A stretch of 64,000 nucleotides of DNA from Actinoplanes nipponensis. Lineage in GTDB: Bacteria > Actinomycetota > Actinomycetes > Mycobacteriales > Micromonosporaceae. The notes under the pieces were generated by a model. The model searched no databases. It had not been told where the DNA came from and saw only the letters and a list, made by a program, of their open reading frames with translations. Position 1 is the stretch's first letter, and each line of letters opens with the position of its first letter. Of the stretch, positions 35,301 to 44,397 are shown in pieces. The stretch is taken from NCBI RefSeq assembly GCF_016862275.1, contig NZ_BOMQ01000052.1, positions 85,787 to 149,786 of the forward strand. The letters run 5' to 3'. Made by a program: the position numbers and the translations under genes.

Positions 35301-37217
35301 TCAGGGCCGACCGGCGACCGGCAGCGTGACCGTGAAGGTGCTGCCCGCGCCGAGCCGCGACTCGACGGTGACCGTGCCGCCGTGCTCGGCCAGGATGGCG
35401 CGCACGATGGCCAGGCCCAGGCCGGTACCCTGCACCGCCTGGTCCATCGCGTTGGCCGCCCGGTGGAACGGCGTGAACAGCCCGGCCAGGTCGGCCTCCG
35501 GGATGCCGATGCCGGTGTCGGTCACGGTCAGCACCGCCGTGCCGCCGGTCCCGCGCAGCCGGTAGGTGATCGCCCCGCCGGCCTCGGTGAACTTCACGGC
35601 GTTGCCCAGCAGGTTGCGCAGGGCCCGGTCGAGCTGCCGGGCGTCGCCGTCGACGAAGACCTGGTCCGCCCGGCCGGTCAGGGTGAGCCCCCGGCCGCGC
35701 GCGACCGGCTCGAACTCGGCGTGCAGCGCGGCGGTCACCGCGGCCAGGTCCACCCGCGTCGCGGTCGCGCCGACCGCGTCGTTCGCCCGGTTCAGCACCA
35801 GCAGGTCGGCGATCGTCTCGTGCAGCCGGTGCGCGTTGCGCAGGATCGCGGTGACGCCGCGCCGCTGGGTCGGGGACAGCTCGCCGCCGTCGCCGTCGGC
35901 GAGCATCTCGGTGTAGCCCAGGATGCTGGTCAGCGGGGTCCGCAGCTCGTGGGTCACGGTGGCCACGAAGGCGTCCTTGCGCTCGTCGAGACCCCGCAGT
36001 TCGGTGATCAGCCGGACCTGGCGGTGGTGCAGGTGCTGCTGGCGGACGGTGTGGTCGATCTCGCGGGCCACGGTGGCGAGCAGCCGGCGCTCGTCGGCGG
36101 TCCAGTCCGGCGGGTCCCGGCGGACGACCTGGACGAGCCCCGGCGGGCAGTCGGCATCGCCGCCGATCGGCACCGCCACACCCCCGGGCACGTCCGGCAC
36201 GTCCAGCACCGTTCCGGGTGGCGCGGCCAGCACGGCGCGCACGTTCTCCGCCGGCAGCGGCGGCGCGTCCCGCGGCCAGCGCACGTCGGCCTCCTCGGCG
36301 CCGCCGATGGCGACCCGGCTGTGCACCGCGTCCGCCCCCAGCGCGGCGCCCAGGAGCGCGGCCACGCGGCGGGTGGCCGCGGCGGGATCGGCCTCCTCCC
36401 GCAGCGCGACCACGACCGCCTGGCGCAGCTCGGTACGGGCGACCCGGGCCGCGTCCTCGGCCAGCAGTCGCTGCGTCTCGGCCGCGAGGTGGTTGAGGGT
36501 GCCCATGACCGCGCGCATCTCCCGCGGCCCGGCCGGCACCACCCGCGCGGAGAGCTCCCCCGCGGCCAGCCGCTGCAGGGTCGTCCGGAGCTGCTCCAGC
36601 GGGGCCAGCAGCAGGCGGCGCGCGATCGTGGCGAGCAGCAGGGTCACCCCCAGGACCGCGATGGCCAGCAGCGCGAACAGCAGCTGGGCCAGCCGCGCCG
36701 AGCGCCGGTCGGCCGCGGCGACCCGGTGCTGGTCGGCCACCAGCGCCGTGTCGACCGCGGCGTTGGCCGCGCGCAGCTCGTCGAACAGCTGCTTGCCCCG
36801 GGTCGTCTGGGTGAACCCGGGGTCGGCGACGCCGGCGTTGACCACCGGGTACGCGAAGGCGTAGAGCCAGCGCGACGCGGCGGTGCGCTCGGCGGTCAGC
36901 AACCGCAGCGCGGCCGGATCGGTGGTCCGGGCGGCCACCTCGTCGAACGCCCGGAACGCGCCGATCCGCCCCGCGTCGTAGGGCTCCAGGAACCGCTGGT
37001 CGCCGGTGAGCTGGAAGCCGCGCACCCCGGTCTCGGCGTCGGTCATGTTCTGCAGCACGGCGTTGTTGGCGTCCCGGGCCGCCTCGACCCGGGCCACCCG
37101 CTGCTCGTGGCGGCCCTGGAGCCGGTCGGCCACCAGGAACTGGGTCACCACGACGCCGACGAACAGCACCAGGACCGCGAGCACGCCCGCGTCCACCCGG
37201 GCCCGGACCGACAGCAC
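35301..37217 (-). CDS. Membrane sensor histidine kinase with CHASE3, HAMP-like and GAF-type regions
   Basis: 638 aa. Helix 1 (about 9-30) and helix 2 (about 180-205) enclose a CHASE3-type extracellular helical domain with the diagnostic MTDAETGVRGFQLTGDQRFLEPYD. A HAMP-like linker (LLAPLEQLRTTLQRLAAGELSARV), a GAF-like region and the kinase core follow. The H-box is ATVTHELRTPLTSILGY, the N-box LLGNAVKF, and the G-boxes DTGIGIPEADL and GTGLGLAIV. The GTG start lies 1 nt after the stop of the upstream kinase gene, so the two kinases are co-expressed. No response regulator is adjacent. Confidence 0.87.
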   Translation of the reverse strand: MLSVRARVDAGVLAVLVLFVGVVVTQFLVADRLQGRHEQRVARVEAARDANNAVLQNMTDAETGVRGFQLTGDQRFLEPYDAGRIGAFRAFDEVAARTTDPAALRLLTAERTAASRWLYAFAYPVVNAGVADPGFTQTTRGKQLFDELRAANAAVDTALVADQHRVAAADRRSARLAQLLFALLAIAVLGVTLLLATIARRLLLAPLEQLRTTLQRLAAGELSARVVPAGPREMRAVMGTLNHLAAETQRLLAEDAARVARTELRQAVVVALREEADPAAATRRVAALLGAALGADAVHSRVAIGGAEEADVRWPRDAPPLPAENVRAVLAAPPGTVLDVPDVPGGVAVPIGGDADCPPGLVQVVRRDPPDWTADERRLLATVAREIDHTVRQQHLHHRQVRLITELRGLDERKDAFVATVTHELRTPLTSILGYTEMLADGDGGELSPTQRRGVTAILRNAHRLHETIADLLVLNRANDAVGATATRVDLAAVTAALHAEFEPVARGRGLTLTGRADQVFVDGDARQLDRALRNLLGNAVKFTEAGGAITYRLRGTGGTAVLTVTDTGIGIPEADLAGLFTPFHRAANAMDQAVQGTGLGLAIVRAILAEHGGTVTVESRLGAGSTFTVTLPVAGRP

Positions 37218-37218
37218 G

Positions 37219-38829
37219 TCAGGCGCCGGGCAGGGAGAAGGAGACCGCGGTGCCGCCGCCGGGCGCGTCGTCGATCCAGATCCGGCCGCCGTGCCGCGCG
37301 ACGATCCGCTGGCAGGTCGACAGCCCGACACCGTGCCCGGCCTGGGCGCCCGGCTCGACCCGGGCGAACATCTCGAAGACCCGTCGGCGCTGGTCGGCGG
37401 GGATGCCGATGCCGTTGTCGCTGATCGTGACGATCCACTGCCCGGGCTGCCGGTGGGCGGCCACCTCGACGCGGCACGCCCGGGCCGGGTCGCGGTACTT
37501 GAGCGCGTTGCCGATGAGGTTCTGCAGCAGCTGGCGCAGCAGGGTGGGGTCGCAGACCAGTGTGGCGTGCGGCGGGGCGAGGTGGACGGTGGCGCCGCTC
37601 GCGCGGATCCGGTCGTGCAGGTCGGTCAGCACCTGGTCGACGACCTCACCGAGGTCGGCGTCCTCGCGCCGGCACGGGCCGCTGCCCGCGCGGGCGTACG
37701 TGAGCAGCGCGTCGATCAGCGCCTGCATCCGCGCGACGGCCTGCAGCGTGGTGCCGATCCACGTGCGGGCCCGCTCGTCCAGCGCCGGGGCGTCCTGCTC
37801 GCCGAGCAGTTCGAGGTAGCCGCTGACCACGCTCAGCGGCGCGGCCAGGTCGTGGCTGACCACGGCGGCGAACTGCTCCAGCTCGGTGTTGGAGCGCAGC
37901 AGCTCGGCGTGGGCCAGCTCCACCGCGCGCCGCTGCGCGCGGTCGGACGTGACGTCGCTCATCGCCACCACGGCGCCCAGTGGCGTGCCGTCGGCGGCGG
38001 TGAGGGCGCGGCCACCCGCGACGACGTGCCGCGGGTCCCGGCCCTCCGGGCGGAGGATCATTTCGACGTCGTGCACCGCCCCGTCGTGCAGCGCGCGCAG
38101 CAGCGGCACCTCCCGGCTCGGCAGCGGGGTGACGCCGTCGGTACGGAAGAGCCGGTAGCGCACGGCGAAGTCGCGGGGTTCGATCGACGGGTCGGCGTCG
38201 AGGCCGTGCCACTCGCGGGCGGTGCGGTTGAAGACGGTGAGGCGCCCGGACCGGTCGGCGGCGACGACCGCGACGTCGATGGTGTCCAGCACGGTGTCGG
38301 TGAACCGCTGGCGGGCCTCGGCCTCGGCGGCCAGCTCGGCGTTGATCCGGCTCTGCCGGCGGCGCTCGAACAGCGCGAGGACCACCCCGGCCAGGTCCTT
38401 GAGCCGGGCGATCTGCTCGGCGGTGAGGTCCCGCGGCGCCGAGTCGAAGACGCACAGCGTGCCCAGGGCGTGGCCCTGGGGGGTGACCAGCGGCGCGGAG
38501 GCGTAGAAGCGGACGCCGGCCAGCACGCCGGTGACCCAGGGGTTGTCCCGGTAGGTGGGGTCGGCGCTGGCGTCGCGGACGTACACGAACTCGCCGTCGA
38601 GGAACCGGACGGCGCACATCGAGTCGGCCCGCGCGGAGTCGCCGCCGGCGAAGCCCGCGGTGGTGAGCTGGCACTGCCGGTGCTCGTCGATGAGGTTGAG
38701 CGTCGCGGTGGGCACGCCGGCCACCATCGCGGCGACCCGGACCACGGCCTGCAGCTCGTCGCCGGCCGGAGCGTCGAGCACGCGGTACTCGTGCAGCGCG
38801 GCCAGGCGCTGCCGCTCGTCTCGACTCAC
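37219..38829 (-). CDS. Soluble GAF-PAS sensor histidine kinase
   Basis: 536 aa with no membrane segment. An N-terminal GAF domain (about 20-165; YRVLDAPAGDELQAVV and ASAPLVTPQGHALGTLCVFD) is followed by a PAS domain (about 190-310) and the kinase: H-box AAVVSHDLAAPLSVVSGYLEL, N-box LIGNALKY, G1 DNGIGIPADQ, G2 GHGVGLSTCQRIV. The GTG start follows AAGGGGA by 6 nt. It is the first gene of a two-kinase operon. The shared regulatory region upstream (38927-38994) holds three palindromes. Confidence 0.85.
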   Translation of the reverse strand: MSRDERQRLAALHEYRVLDAPAGDELQAVVRVAAMVAGVPTATLNLIDEHRQCQLTTAGFAGGDSARADSMCAVRFLDGEFVYVRDASADPTYRDNPWVTGVLAGVRFYASAPLVTPQGHALGTLCVFDSAPRDLTAEQIARLKDLAGVVLALFERRRQSRINAELAAEAEARQRFTDTVLDTIDVAVVAADRSGRLTVFNRTAREWHGLDADPSIEPRDFAVRYRLFRTDGVTPLPSREVPLLRALHDGAVHDVEMILRPEGRDPRHVVAGGRALTAADGTPLGAVVAMSDVTSDRAQRRAVELAHAELLRSNTELEQFAAVVSHDLAAPLSVVSGYLELLGEQDAPALDERARTWIGTTLQAVARMQALIDALLTYARAGSGPCRREDADLGEVVDQVLTDLHDRIRASGATVHLAPPHATLVCDPTLLRQLLQNLIGNALKYRDPARACRVEVAAHRQPGQWIVTISDNGIGIPADQRRRVFEMFARVEPGAQAGHGVGLSTCQRIVARHGGRIWIDDAPGGGTAVSFSLPGA

Positions 38830-38926
38830 CGCCGGTCCCCTTCGCACGCGACACCCCCCGTGAGCTACTTCGGCAGCCCGGGCCAGGAGATGAACCCGGG
38901 TGCCCGCACGCACGGTGCACGATCCT

Positions 38927-38936
38927 GGAAGCTTCC
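38927..38936. promoter_or_regulatory. 10-bp palindrome in divergent region
   Basis: GGAAGCTTCC is a perfect palindrome about 100 bp upstream of the GAF-PAS kinase gene. Function is unassigned. Confidence 0.3.
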
Positions 38937-38944
38937 TGAACGTT

Positions 38945-38960
38945 GTTACCGATCCGTAAC
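38945..38960. promoter_or_regulatory. Inverted repeat GTTAC-N6-GTAAC
   Basis: GTTACCGATCCGTAAC is symmetric at 14 of 16 positions (GTTAC, spacer with central GATC, GTAAC). It looks like a dimeric repressor or activator site between the kinase operon and the DUF6230 gene. Confidence 0.45.
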
Positions 38961-38978
38961 ATGATCGCCGTGCGTACG

Positions 38979-38994
38979 TGTGGTGACGATCACA
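38979..38994. promoter_or_regulatory. CRP/GlxR-like site
   Basis: TGTGG-TGACGA-TCACA matches the TGTGA-N6-TCACA consensus of CRP-family regulators with one mismatch. It lies 150 bp upstream of the kinase operon and 272 bp upstream of the DUF6230 gene. The region to 39265 holds no evident gene. Confidence 0.5.
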
Positions 38995-39265
38995 CCCCAG
39001 TCGCCCGAGCGATGTGTCCTTAATCGACGCATCTCGTTGGCCTCGGCGGCGACTCTCATCACTCTGGGTAGTCAACCGCGTTTCGGGCGGGTTACTGGCC
39101 GGTAGCCAGGGCCCTTGTCCTGGCCCGCACGGAGGGGCAACATTTCCCGCACGTCAAGACGGACGCATCGACGGGGCTGCATACCGGCGGAGACCAGGAG
39201 TCGCCCGCGATGCGCGCCGGGAGCGGTGCGGACGCAGCTGTTCCCGTTCCCCACAAGGAGGATCC

Positions 39266-39901
39266 GTGAAGGATGCGCAAGGCGATCCGGCCTACGGCCG
39301 CACCAACTGGCGCCGCTTCGCCGTAGCGGTGGCGGTTCCCACCGCGGCCGCCGGTGCCCTGGTCTTCGGGCTGGCCAACGGGGCGTTCGCCGCCTCGTTC
39401 GCGGTGTCCGGCCAGCCGTTCAAGATCTCGGCCGACAAGCTCGACGGCACCGGCTTCGCCCAGTACGGCGGCCAGCTGGAGACCGCCAAGAAGGGCGACC
39501 AGGACGTCCCGGTGGCCATGTCCGGCATCGCCTCGGCGAGCCTCTACAACCTGTGCCAGTCGGTCCGCGCGCCCGGCTCGCCGATCAGCCTGACGATCCG
39601 CGCCGGCCGCGACGAGGACTCCCCGGCCAAGGCGACCAACCTGCTGATCGGCATGACCGAGCTCAGCGGCGACGCCGAGTTCACCGACATCAACATCGGC
39701 CAGGACGCGTCGACGCTGGGTCAGGGCGGCCCGCAGGCGCACGGCCCGCTGGGCTCGTTCGGCCAGGAGGCCGAGCACGTCGTGATCACGGGACTGCGGC
39801 AGACCGCCATCTCCACCACGGCCGGCACCTTCACGCTGACCGGGCTCAACCTGAAGATCAACCTCCCCGGCAAGGACGGCAACCCCGCGGAGTGCTTCTG
39901 A
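39266..39901 (+). CDS. DUF6230-family secreted/anchored protein
   Basis: 211 aa. A basic N-terminus (RTNWRRF), one hydrophobic helix (AVAVAVPTAAAGALVFGLANGAFA) and a ~170-residue extracellular domain rich in Ser, Thr and Gly: FAVSGQPFKISADKLDGTGFAQYG, a Cys in LYNLCQSVRAPG and a final C. The family is usually paired with DUF6114, as here. Homologues are sometimes labelled cholesterol esterase, which I do not see support for. The GTG follows AAGGAGG by 5 nt. A hairpin follows the stop. Confidence 0.8.
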   Translation: MKDAQGDPAYGRTNWRRFAVAVAVPTAAAGALVFGLANGAFAASFAVSGQPFKISADKLDGTGFAQYGGQLETAKKGDQDVPVAMSGIASASLYNLCQSVRAPGSPISLTIRAGRDEDSPAKATNLLIGMTELSGDAEFTDINIGQDASTLGQGGPQAHGPLGSFGQEAEHVVITGLRQTAISTTAGTFTLTGLNLKINLPGKDGNPAECF

Positions 39902-39911
39902 CGGAGCACCC

Positions 39912-39943
39912 GAGGCCCGCGGTGCGCACCGGCCGCGGGCCTC
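39912..39943 (+). other. Intercistronic hairpin between DUF6230 and DUF6114 genes
   Basis: GAGGCCCGCGG and CCGCGGGCCTC pair perfectly (11 bp, 10-nt loop). It lies 11 bp after one stop and 40 bp before the next start. It could be a partial terminator or a stabilising 3' stem that sets the ratio of the two products. Confidence 0.65.
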
Positions 39944-39983
39944 GACCATGCCGGGGGGAACAGCACGCATTCTGGAGGAGCAC

Positions 39984-41651
39984 GTGGCGACAACCAACGC
40001 GTCGGACGGCGGCTTCCGCCGCTGGCGGCGAAGCCGGCCGTTCTGGGGCGGCCTGCTGCTGCTGATCGCCGGGCTGGAGCTGTTCCTCAGCGCCAACCTG
40101 ACCCTGGGCGATCTCGAGGTGCACATGGGCCCGGAGGGATTCCTCTCCTACCTGCTGCCCCTGCTGCTCGTCCTCGCCGGCGTGCTCACCTGGGTGACCC
40201 CCGGGCAGCGCCTGTTCTACGGCGTCCTCGGGCTGCTCACCGCGGTGTACTCGCTGATCGGGCTGAACCTCGGCGGCTTCGGCCTGGGCATGCTGCTCGG
40301 CATCCTGGGCGGCGCGCTGGTGCTCGCGTGGGCGCCCCGCCGGCCCGCCCCGGCGGCGGCGGAACCGGCGCCGGCCGACGAGGACCCGTACGCGGCCGGA
40401 CCCGGCGGGGAGGCCGCGCCGGCGGAGCAGCAGCCGCACGACCCCGGCGCCACCATGATCGTGCCCGGTTTCACCGGCGGCCCGGACGACCCGGCGAGCC
40501 CGCCCACCCCGCTGCGCCCGGCCCACCAGGGCGAGCCGGCCCGCGCCGACCGGCCCGGTCAGCACGCTCAGCCCGACCCGCAGTTCCCGGCCTCGCCGGC
40601 GTACCCCGGCCAGCAACCGTCCGACGGGGAACCGCCGCGGCCGCCGTCCGGGGGCCGGCCCGGCCGGACGTTCGTCATCGCGCTGGTGGCCCCGGCGATG
40701 ACCGCGGCCCTGCTGATCGCCGGCAGCCACCGCCCGGCCCGCGCGGAGGCGCCCTGCCCCGAGGGCCTGCCGTCGCGCCCGGCCGCGGCCGCGAAGAAGG
40801 AGGCCGCCCGGCAGTCCTCGGCCGAGCCGGCCCCCAGCCGCACGGCCGCCAGGAAGGCGCCGAAGCCCGGGGCCAAGCCGTCGGCCTCCGCGTCGGCCGG
40901 CCCGTCCGCCCCGGCCGGCTCCGAGCCGGGCGACAAGACCGGCAACCCGATCGTCGACGGCTGGAACGGCTTCGTGAAGGGCGTCGGCGACCTGCTCGGC
41001 ATCGGCGGCGGGAAGCAGGCCGAACCGGCCCCGAGCACCTCCGCCGGCACGCCCGGCCCGACCGGGTCCGCCACCCCCTCCGGCTCGGCGTCCCCCGCAC
41101 CGCCGCAGCCCGGCCGGCCCGGTTCCGGCTCCCCCGCCCCGGGCGCCCCGACGGGCTCGGCGTCACCGTCCCCGGCGCCGAGCCTGTCGGACATCCCCTG
41201 CCTGGGCCCGCGCGTCTTCAAGGAGGCCGGCCCGGACGACCTCCCGCTGGTGTCGGCCACGGGCAGCACGCTGGAGACCGACTCGCTGACCATGTACAAC
41301 TCCACCTACGACGGCGTGGTCCAGCTCAAGACGGCCAAGGGCACGCTGTCCGCGCTGAAGTTCAGCATGTCCAAGGCGGTGAACAAGCCGTTCTCGCTGA
41401 CCGTGCCGGAGAACGGCGGCCGCACCACGCTGATCGAGAGCAACAAGCTGACGACCGACGGCCACGTGCGCTTCTACACCCCGGAGTTCAAGGGCAAGCT
41501 GTTCGGCGTCATCCCGGTGACGTTCACCCCGCAATCGCCGCCGCCGCTGACGCTGCCGGTGCTCTGGTTCACCGACGTGCGGATCAACCTGGCCTTCGTC
41601 CGCTGCGACACCCTCACCGGCGACCCCCTGAAGGTCAGCGCCGAGGCGTGA
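39984..41651 (+). CDS. DUF6114-family membrane protein with long extracellular C-terminal domain
   Basis: 555 aa. Four N-terminal helices (about 20-125; WGGLLLLIAGLELFLSANLTL through GMLLGILGGALVLAWA) are followed by a Pro/Gly/Asp-rich cytoplasmic loop, a further helix (FVIALVAPAMTAALLIAG), a long Pro/Ser/Ala-rich stalk, and a C-terminal ~150-residue domain (CLGPRVFKEAGPDDLPLVSATGS onward) with two Cys. The GTG start follows GGAGG by 5 nt. It is co-transcribed with the DUF6230 gene in many actinomycetes. The molecular function is unknown; a cell-envelope role is likely from topology. Confidence 0.78.
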   Translation: MATTNASDGGFRRWRRSRPFWGGLLLLIAGLELFLSANLTLGDLEVHMGPEGFLSYLLPLLLVLAGVLTWVTPGQRLFYGVLGLLTAVYSLIGLNLGGFGLGMLLGILGGALVLAWAPRRPAPAAAEPAPADEDPYAAGPGGEAAPAEQQPHDPGATMIVPGFTGGPDDPASPPTPLRPAHQGEPARADRPGQHAQPDPQFPASPAYPGQQPSDGEPPRPPSGGRPGRTFVIALVAPAMTAALLIAGSHRPARAEAPCPEGLPSRPAAAAKKEAARQSSAEPAPSRTAARKAPKPGAKPSASASAGPSAPAGSEPGDKTGNPIVDGWNGFVKGVGDLLGIGGGKQAEPAPSTSAGTPGPTGSATPSGSASPAPPQPGRPGSGSPAPGAPTGSASPSPAPSLSDIPCLGPRVFKEAGPDDLPLVSATGSTLETDSLTMYNSTYDGVVQLKTAKGTLSALKFSMSKAVNKPFSLTVPENGGRTTLIESNKLTTDGHVRFYTPEFKGKLFGVIPVTFTPQSPPPLTLPVLWFTDVRINLAFVRCDTLTGDPLKVSAEA

Positions 41652-41667
41652 CCGGCAGGATGGCCGG

Positions 41668-43098
41668 GTGAACCTCGACAGCGGGGCCGGGCTGCTGCAC
41701 CGGCTGACCTCGTACGTGCCGGGCCGCGAGTGGGACGTGCCCGTCGACGATCCCCGGGTGCGCCACGACCTGGCGCCCAACGACCCGGCGACGCAGCCGC
41801 CGCCGGTGAAGGCGTACCCGGGCGCGGACCGGCTCGCGCTGCCCCGCGAGCTGGACGACCCCGGCGTGAGCGCGACCGCGGTGCTGGCCGGCGTACCGGC
41901 TCCGACGCTGCCGCTGGACGCCGCCCAGCTGGGCCGGATCCTCTTCCTCGGCGCCGGGGTGGTCCGCACGACCGAGCGGGCCGGGCGGCGGATCCTGTTC
42001 CGCGCGGCCGGCTCGGCCGGCGCGCGCTTCCCCCTGGAGATCTACGCGAGCACGCGCGGCGTCGCCGGCGTGCCGGACGGCGTCCACTGGTACGACCCCG
42101 AGCAGCACGCCCTCGTCACGGTCGGCCCGGCCGCCGCGGGCGCCGCCACCACCCTGGTCGTCACCGGCGTGCCCTGGCGCACCGGCTGGCGCTACGCCGA
42201 ACGCGGCTGGCGCCACCTGTACTGGGACGCCGGCACCGTGCTGGCCCAGCTGTCCGCCGCCGCCGACAGCGCCGGCCTGGCGCCGCGCGTACGGTCGCTG
42301 TTCCCGGATGCCACGGTCGGCGCCCTGGTCGGCGCGGACGGGGTGCACGAGTATCCGCTGGCCCTGCTCAGCTTCGGCGGCGGCGAGCCGGCGATCGCCC
42401 CGGGCGGCCCGGCCGCGCCCGGCGAGCTGCCCGCGGTCGAGTTCCCGTTGTGCACCGCGGCGCAGCGCGCCGGCGACCGCGACGTGCTCGGCGAGCCGTG
42501 GCCGCAGGCGCCGGGGTTGCCCGACCACCCGCCGGCCGATTCCCTCGACCAGGTGGTCCGCCGCCGCGGCTCGCAGCGCCGGATGAACCGCTCCCGCACC
42601 CTGCCGCGCCCGCTGCTTCAGTGGCCGATGACCGCGGCCCTGCGCGGGGTACGGGTGCCGCACTGGGTGGCCGTGCACGGCGTCGACGACGTGGCGCCGG
42701 GCCTGTACCGCTGGCCCGGGCTGTCCGCCCCGCGGCGCGCGGGCGACCTGCGCGACGAGCTGCTGCGCATCGCCCTGGACCAGGCTCTGGCCGGCGACGC
42801 CGCCTACGTCGCCGTCGCGGCCACCGACCTGTCCGGGCTGGACGATCGCGGCTACCGCACGGCCCAGCTCGAGGCCGGGCTGGTCGAGGGTCGGCTGCAC
42901 CTGGCCGCGTACGCCCTGGGCGCGAGCGCCTCCGGCATGACCTTCCTGGACTCCGAGGTGCCCGCGCTGCTCGGCGAGCCCGCCGAGCTGGCCACGCTGC
43001 TGTTCACCTGCGTGGGCGTCCCGGACTACGCCTCCCGCGCCGGCGGCGCCCCCGGCGCGCCGGTGGCGGTCCGCTCGGTCACGCCGCGACTGCGCTGA
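41668..43098 (+). CDS. Nitroreductase-fold protein, SagB-type dehydrogenase family
   Basis: 476 aa. The N-terminal half (about 80-235: LGRILFLGAGVVRTTE, RFPLEIYASTRGV, GWRYAERGWRHLYWDAGTVLAQL) matches one SagB/nitroreductase domain. The C-terminal half (VVRRRGSQRRMNRSRTLPRPLLQW, then LAYAVAV-type strands) is a second, shortened copy. SagB enzymes are FMN oxidases that form azoles in peptide natural products, but many actinomycete members are orphans with no precursor peptide or cyclodehydratase, as here. It starts 16 bp after the DUF6114 stop, so it may be in the same operon. Confidence 0.7.
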   Translation: MNLDSGAGLLHRLTSYVPGREWDVPVDDPRVRHDLAPNDPATQPPPVKAYPGADRLALPRELDDPGVSATAVLAGVPAPTLPLDAAQLGRILFLGAGVVRTTERAGRRILFRAAGSAGARFPLEIYASTRGVAGVPDGVHWYDPEQHALVTVGPAAAGAATTLVVTGVPWRTGWRYAERGWRHLYWDAGTVLAQLSAAADSAGLAPRVRSLFPDATVGALVGADGVHEYPLALLSFGGGEPAIAPGGPAAPGELPAVEFPLCTAAQRAGDRDVLGEPWPQAPGLPDHPPADSLDQVVRRRGSQRRMNRSRTLPRPLLQWPMTAALRGVRVPHWVAVHGVDDVAPGLYRWPGLSAPRRAGDLRDELLRIALDQALAGDAAYVAVAATDLSGLDDRGYRTAQLEAGLVEGRLHLAAYALGASASGMTFLDSEVPALLGEPAELATLLFTCVGVPDYASRAGGAPGAPVAVRSVTPRLR

Positions 43099-43497
43099 TC
43101 AGGAGGCCCTCCGCGCGCGGCGCTCCCGCCACCCGCGGACGGCCTGCTCGGGATCGATCGGGGGCAGCAGCACCGGCGGCCCGTCCAGCAGGCCGGCCCG
43201 GGCCCGGCGCAGCTGCTCGTTGAGCCCCGCGACGTAGGCCCGCACGTCGGCCTCCGAGGTGCGCCGGTCGATCGTGTCGCGCAGGTCCTGGGCCTCGCGG
43301 CGCACGGCCAGCGTCGGCGGGAGCGCCCCGCCGGCCGCCCCCTCGCGGCGCAGCCAGTCCTTGACCCACCAGTCCTCGTCGTACTCCCGGCCGTGGTCGC
43401 TGAGCGGCTTGCCGGCGCCCGGGAGGTTGTCGAACTGGCCCTGCTCCTGGGCCTCGCGGATCTTCCGGTCGATGTGCGACTCGTACCAGCTCGCCAT
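43099..43497 (-). CDS. DUF1992 (DnaJC28-like) protein
   Basis: 132 aa soluble protein. The conserved DUF1992 core fills residues 5-55: SHIDRKIREAQEQGQFDNLPG, GKPL, and WVKDWLRREG, then a helical tail (REAQDLRDTIDRRTSEADV). The family has no proven function in bacteria. The ATG is 7 nt after TAGACT (43505-43510 on the opposite strand), so the mRNA is probably leaderless. Its stop abuts the stop of the convergent nitroreductase gene (TGATCA). Confidence 0.85.
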   Translation of the reverse strand: MASWYESHIDRKIREAQEQGQFDNLPGAGKPLSDHGREYDEDWWVKDWLRREGAAGGALPPTLAVRREAQDLRDTIDRRTSEADVRAYVAGLNEQLRRARAGLLDGPPVLLPPIDPEQAVRGWRERRARRAS

Positions 43498-43612
43498 GGC
43501 GTTCAGTCTAGGCCGGCGGCGGCGGGACCGGCGAGGCCGGCCGACACCGCGCGGACGGCCGGAACCGGGCGTAGCGTGAGGGTTCGTTCCCGTGATCAGC
43601 CCGGAGGCAGCC

Positions 43613-44353
43613 ATGCCGTACTCAGCCACCCGCACCCTCGACGGCACGGTCGTCGCGATCACCGGGGCCAGCGCCGGTATCGGCGCGGCCACCGCGCACG
43701 CCCTGGTCGGCGCGGGCGCCCGGGTCGCGGTCAGCGCCCGCCGCGAGGACCGGCTCGCCGGGCTGGTCGAGGAGCTGGGCAAGGACAACGTGGCGCCGGT
43801 GGTCGGCGACGTCCGCGATCCGGCCCACAACGACGCCCTGGTGGCGGCGGCCGTCGAGCGCTGGGGCCGGCTCGACACCATGGTCGCCAACGCCGGCATC
43901 GGCGCCTACGGCGGCATCCTGGACCTGGGCGACGACCAGCTCACCGAGATGGTCGAGACCAACTACCTGGGCACGGTCTGGAGCGTGCGCTCCGCCGTAC
44001 GCCGGTTCCGCGAGCAGGGCGACGGCGGCGACCTGATCATCGTCAGCTCGGTGGCGGGCTTCCGCGGCGGCGCCGACGAGGCCGTCTACGCGGGCACCAA
44101 GCACGCCCAGGTGGGCCTGGCCGGGTCGCTGGACCGGGAGCTGCGCGCGGAGGGCACCCGGGTGACGCTGATCTGCCCGGCCGGCACGGCCACGGAGTTC
44201 GCCATCGGCGCCGGCCGCACCGAGGGCTCCCCCGAGCTGGACGACTACCTGCGCCCGCAGGACGTGGCCCACGCCGTCCGGGTGGTGCTGGAGCAGCCCC
44301 GCTCGGTGCGGACCACGGTCTGGCAGATGTGGTCGATGCAGCAGCAGAGCTGA
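43613..44353 (+). CDS. Short-chain dehydrogenase/reductase
   Basis: 246 aa classical SDR. It has the NAD(P) motif TGASAGIGAA (about 17-26), NAG in VANAGIGAYGG, catalytic Ser in VSSVAG, and the YxxxK pair in VYAGTKHAQ. The Arg residues after the second strand (SARREDR) suggest NADP preference. The ATG at 43613 follows GGAGG by 5 nt; an upstream ATG at 43592 lacks a site. Substrate unknown. It is followed on the same strand by the decayed GH30 gene. Confidence 0.9.
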   Translation: MPYSATRTLDGTVVAITGASAGIGAATAHALVGAGARVAVSARREDRLAGLVEELGKDNVAPVVGDVRDPAHNDALVAAAVERWGRLDTMVANAGIGAYGGILDLGDDQLTEMVETNYLGTVWSVRSAVRRFREQGDGGDLIIVSSVAGFRGGADEAVYAGTKHAQVGLAGSLDRELRAEGTRVTLICPAGTATEFAIGAGRTEGSPELDDYLRPQDVAHAVRVVLEQPRSVRTTVWQMWSMQQQS

Positions 44354-44397
44354 CACCCCTCCCGCCGCGGCCGGGCCTCCGCACAATATTCGCCGTC

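Noticed and set aside
41668..43098. The SagB-type gene as part of a thiazole/oxazole peptide cluster
   Set aside because: No cyclodehydratase, precursor peptide or protease gene lies within several kb on either side.
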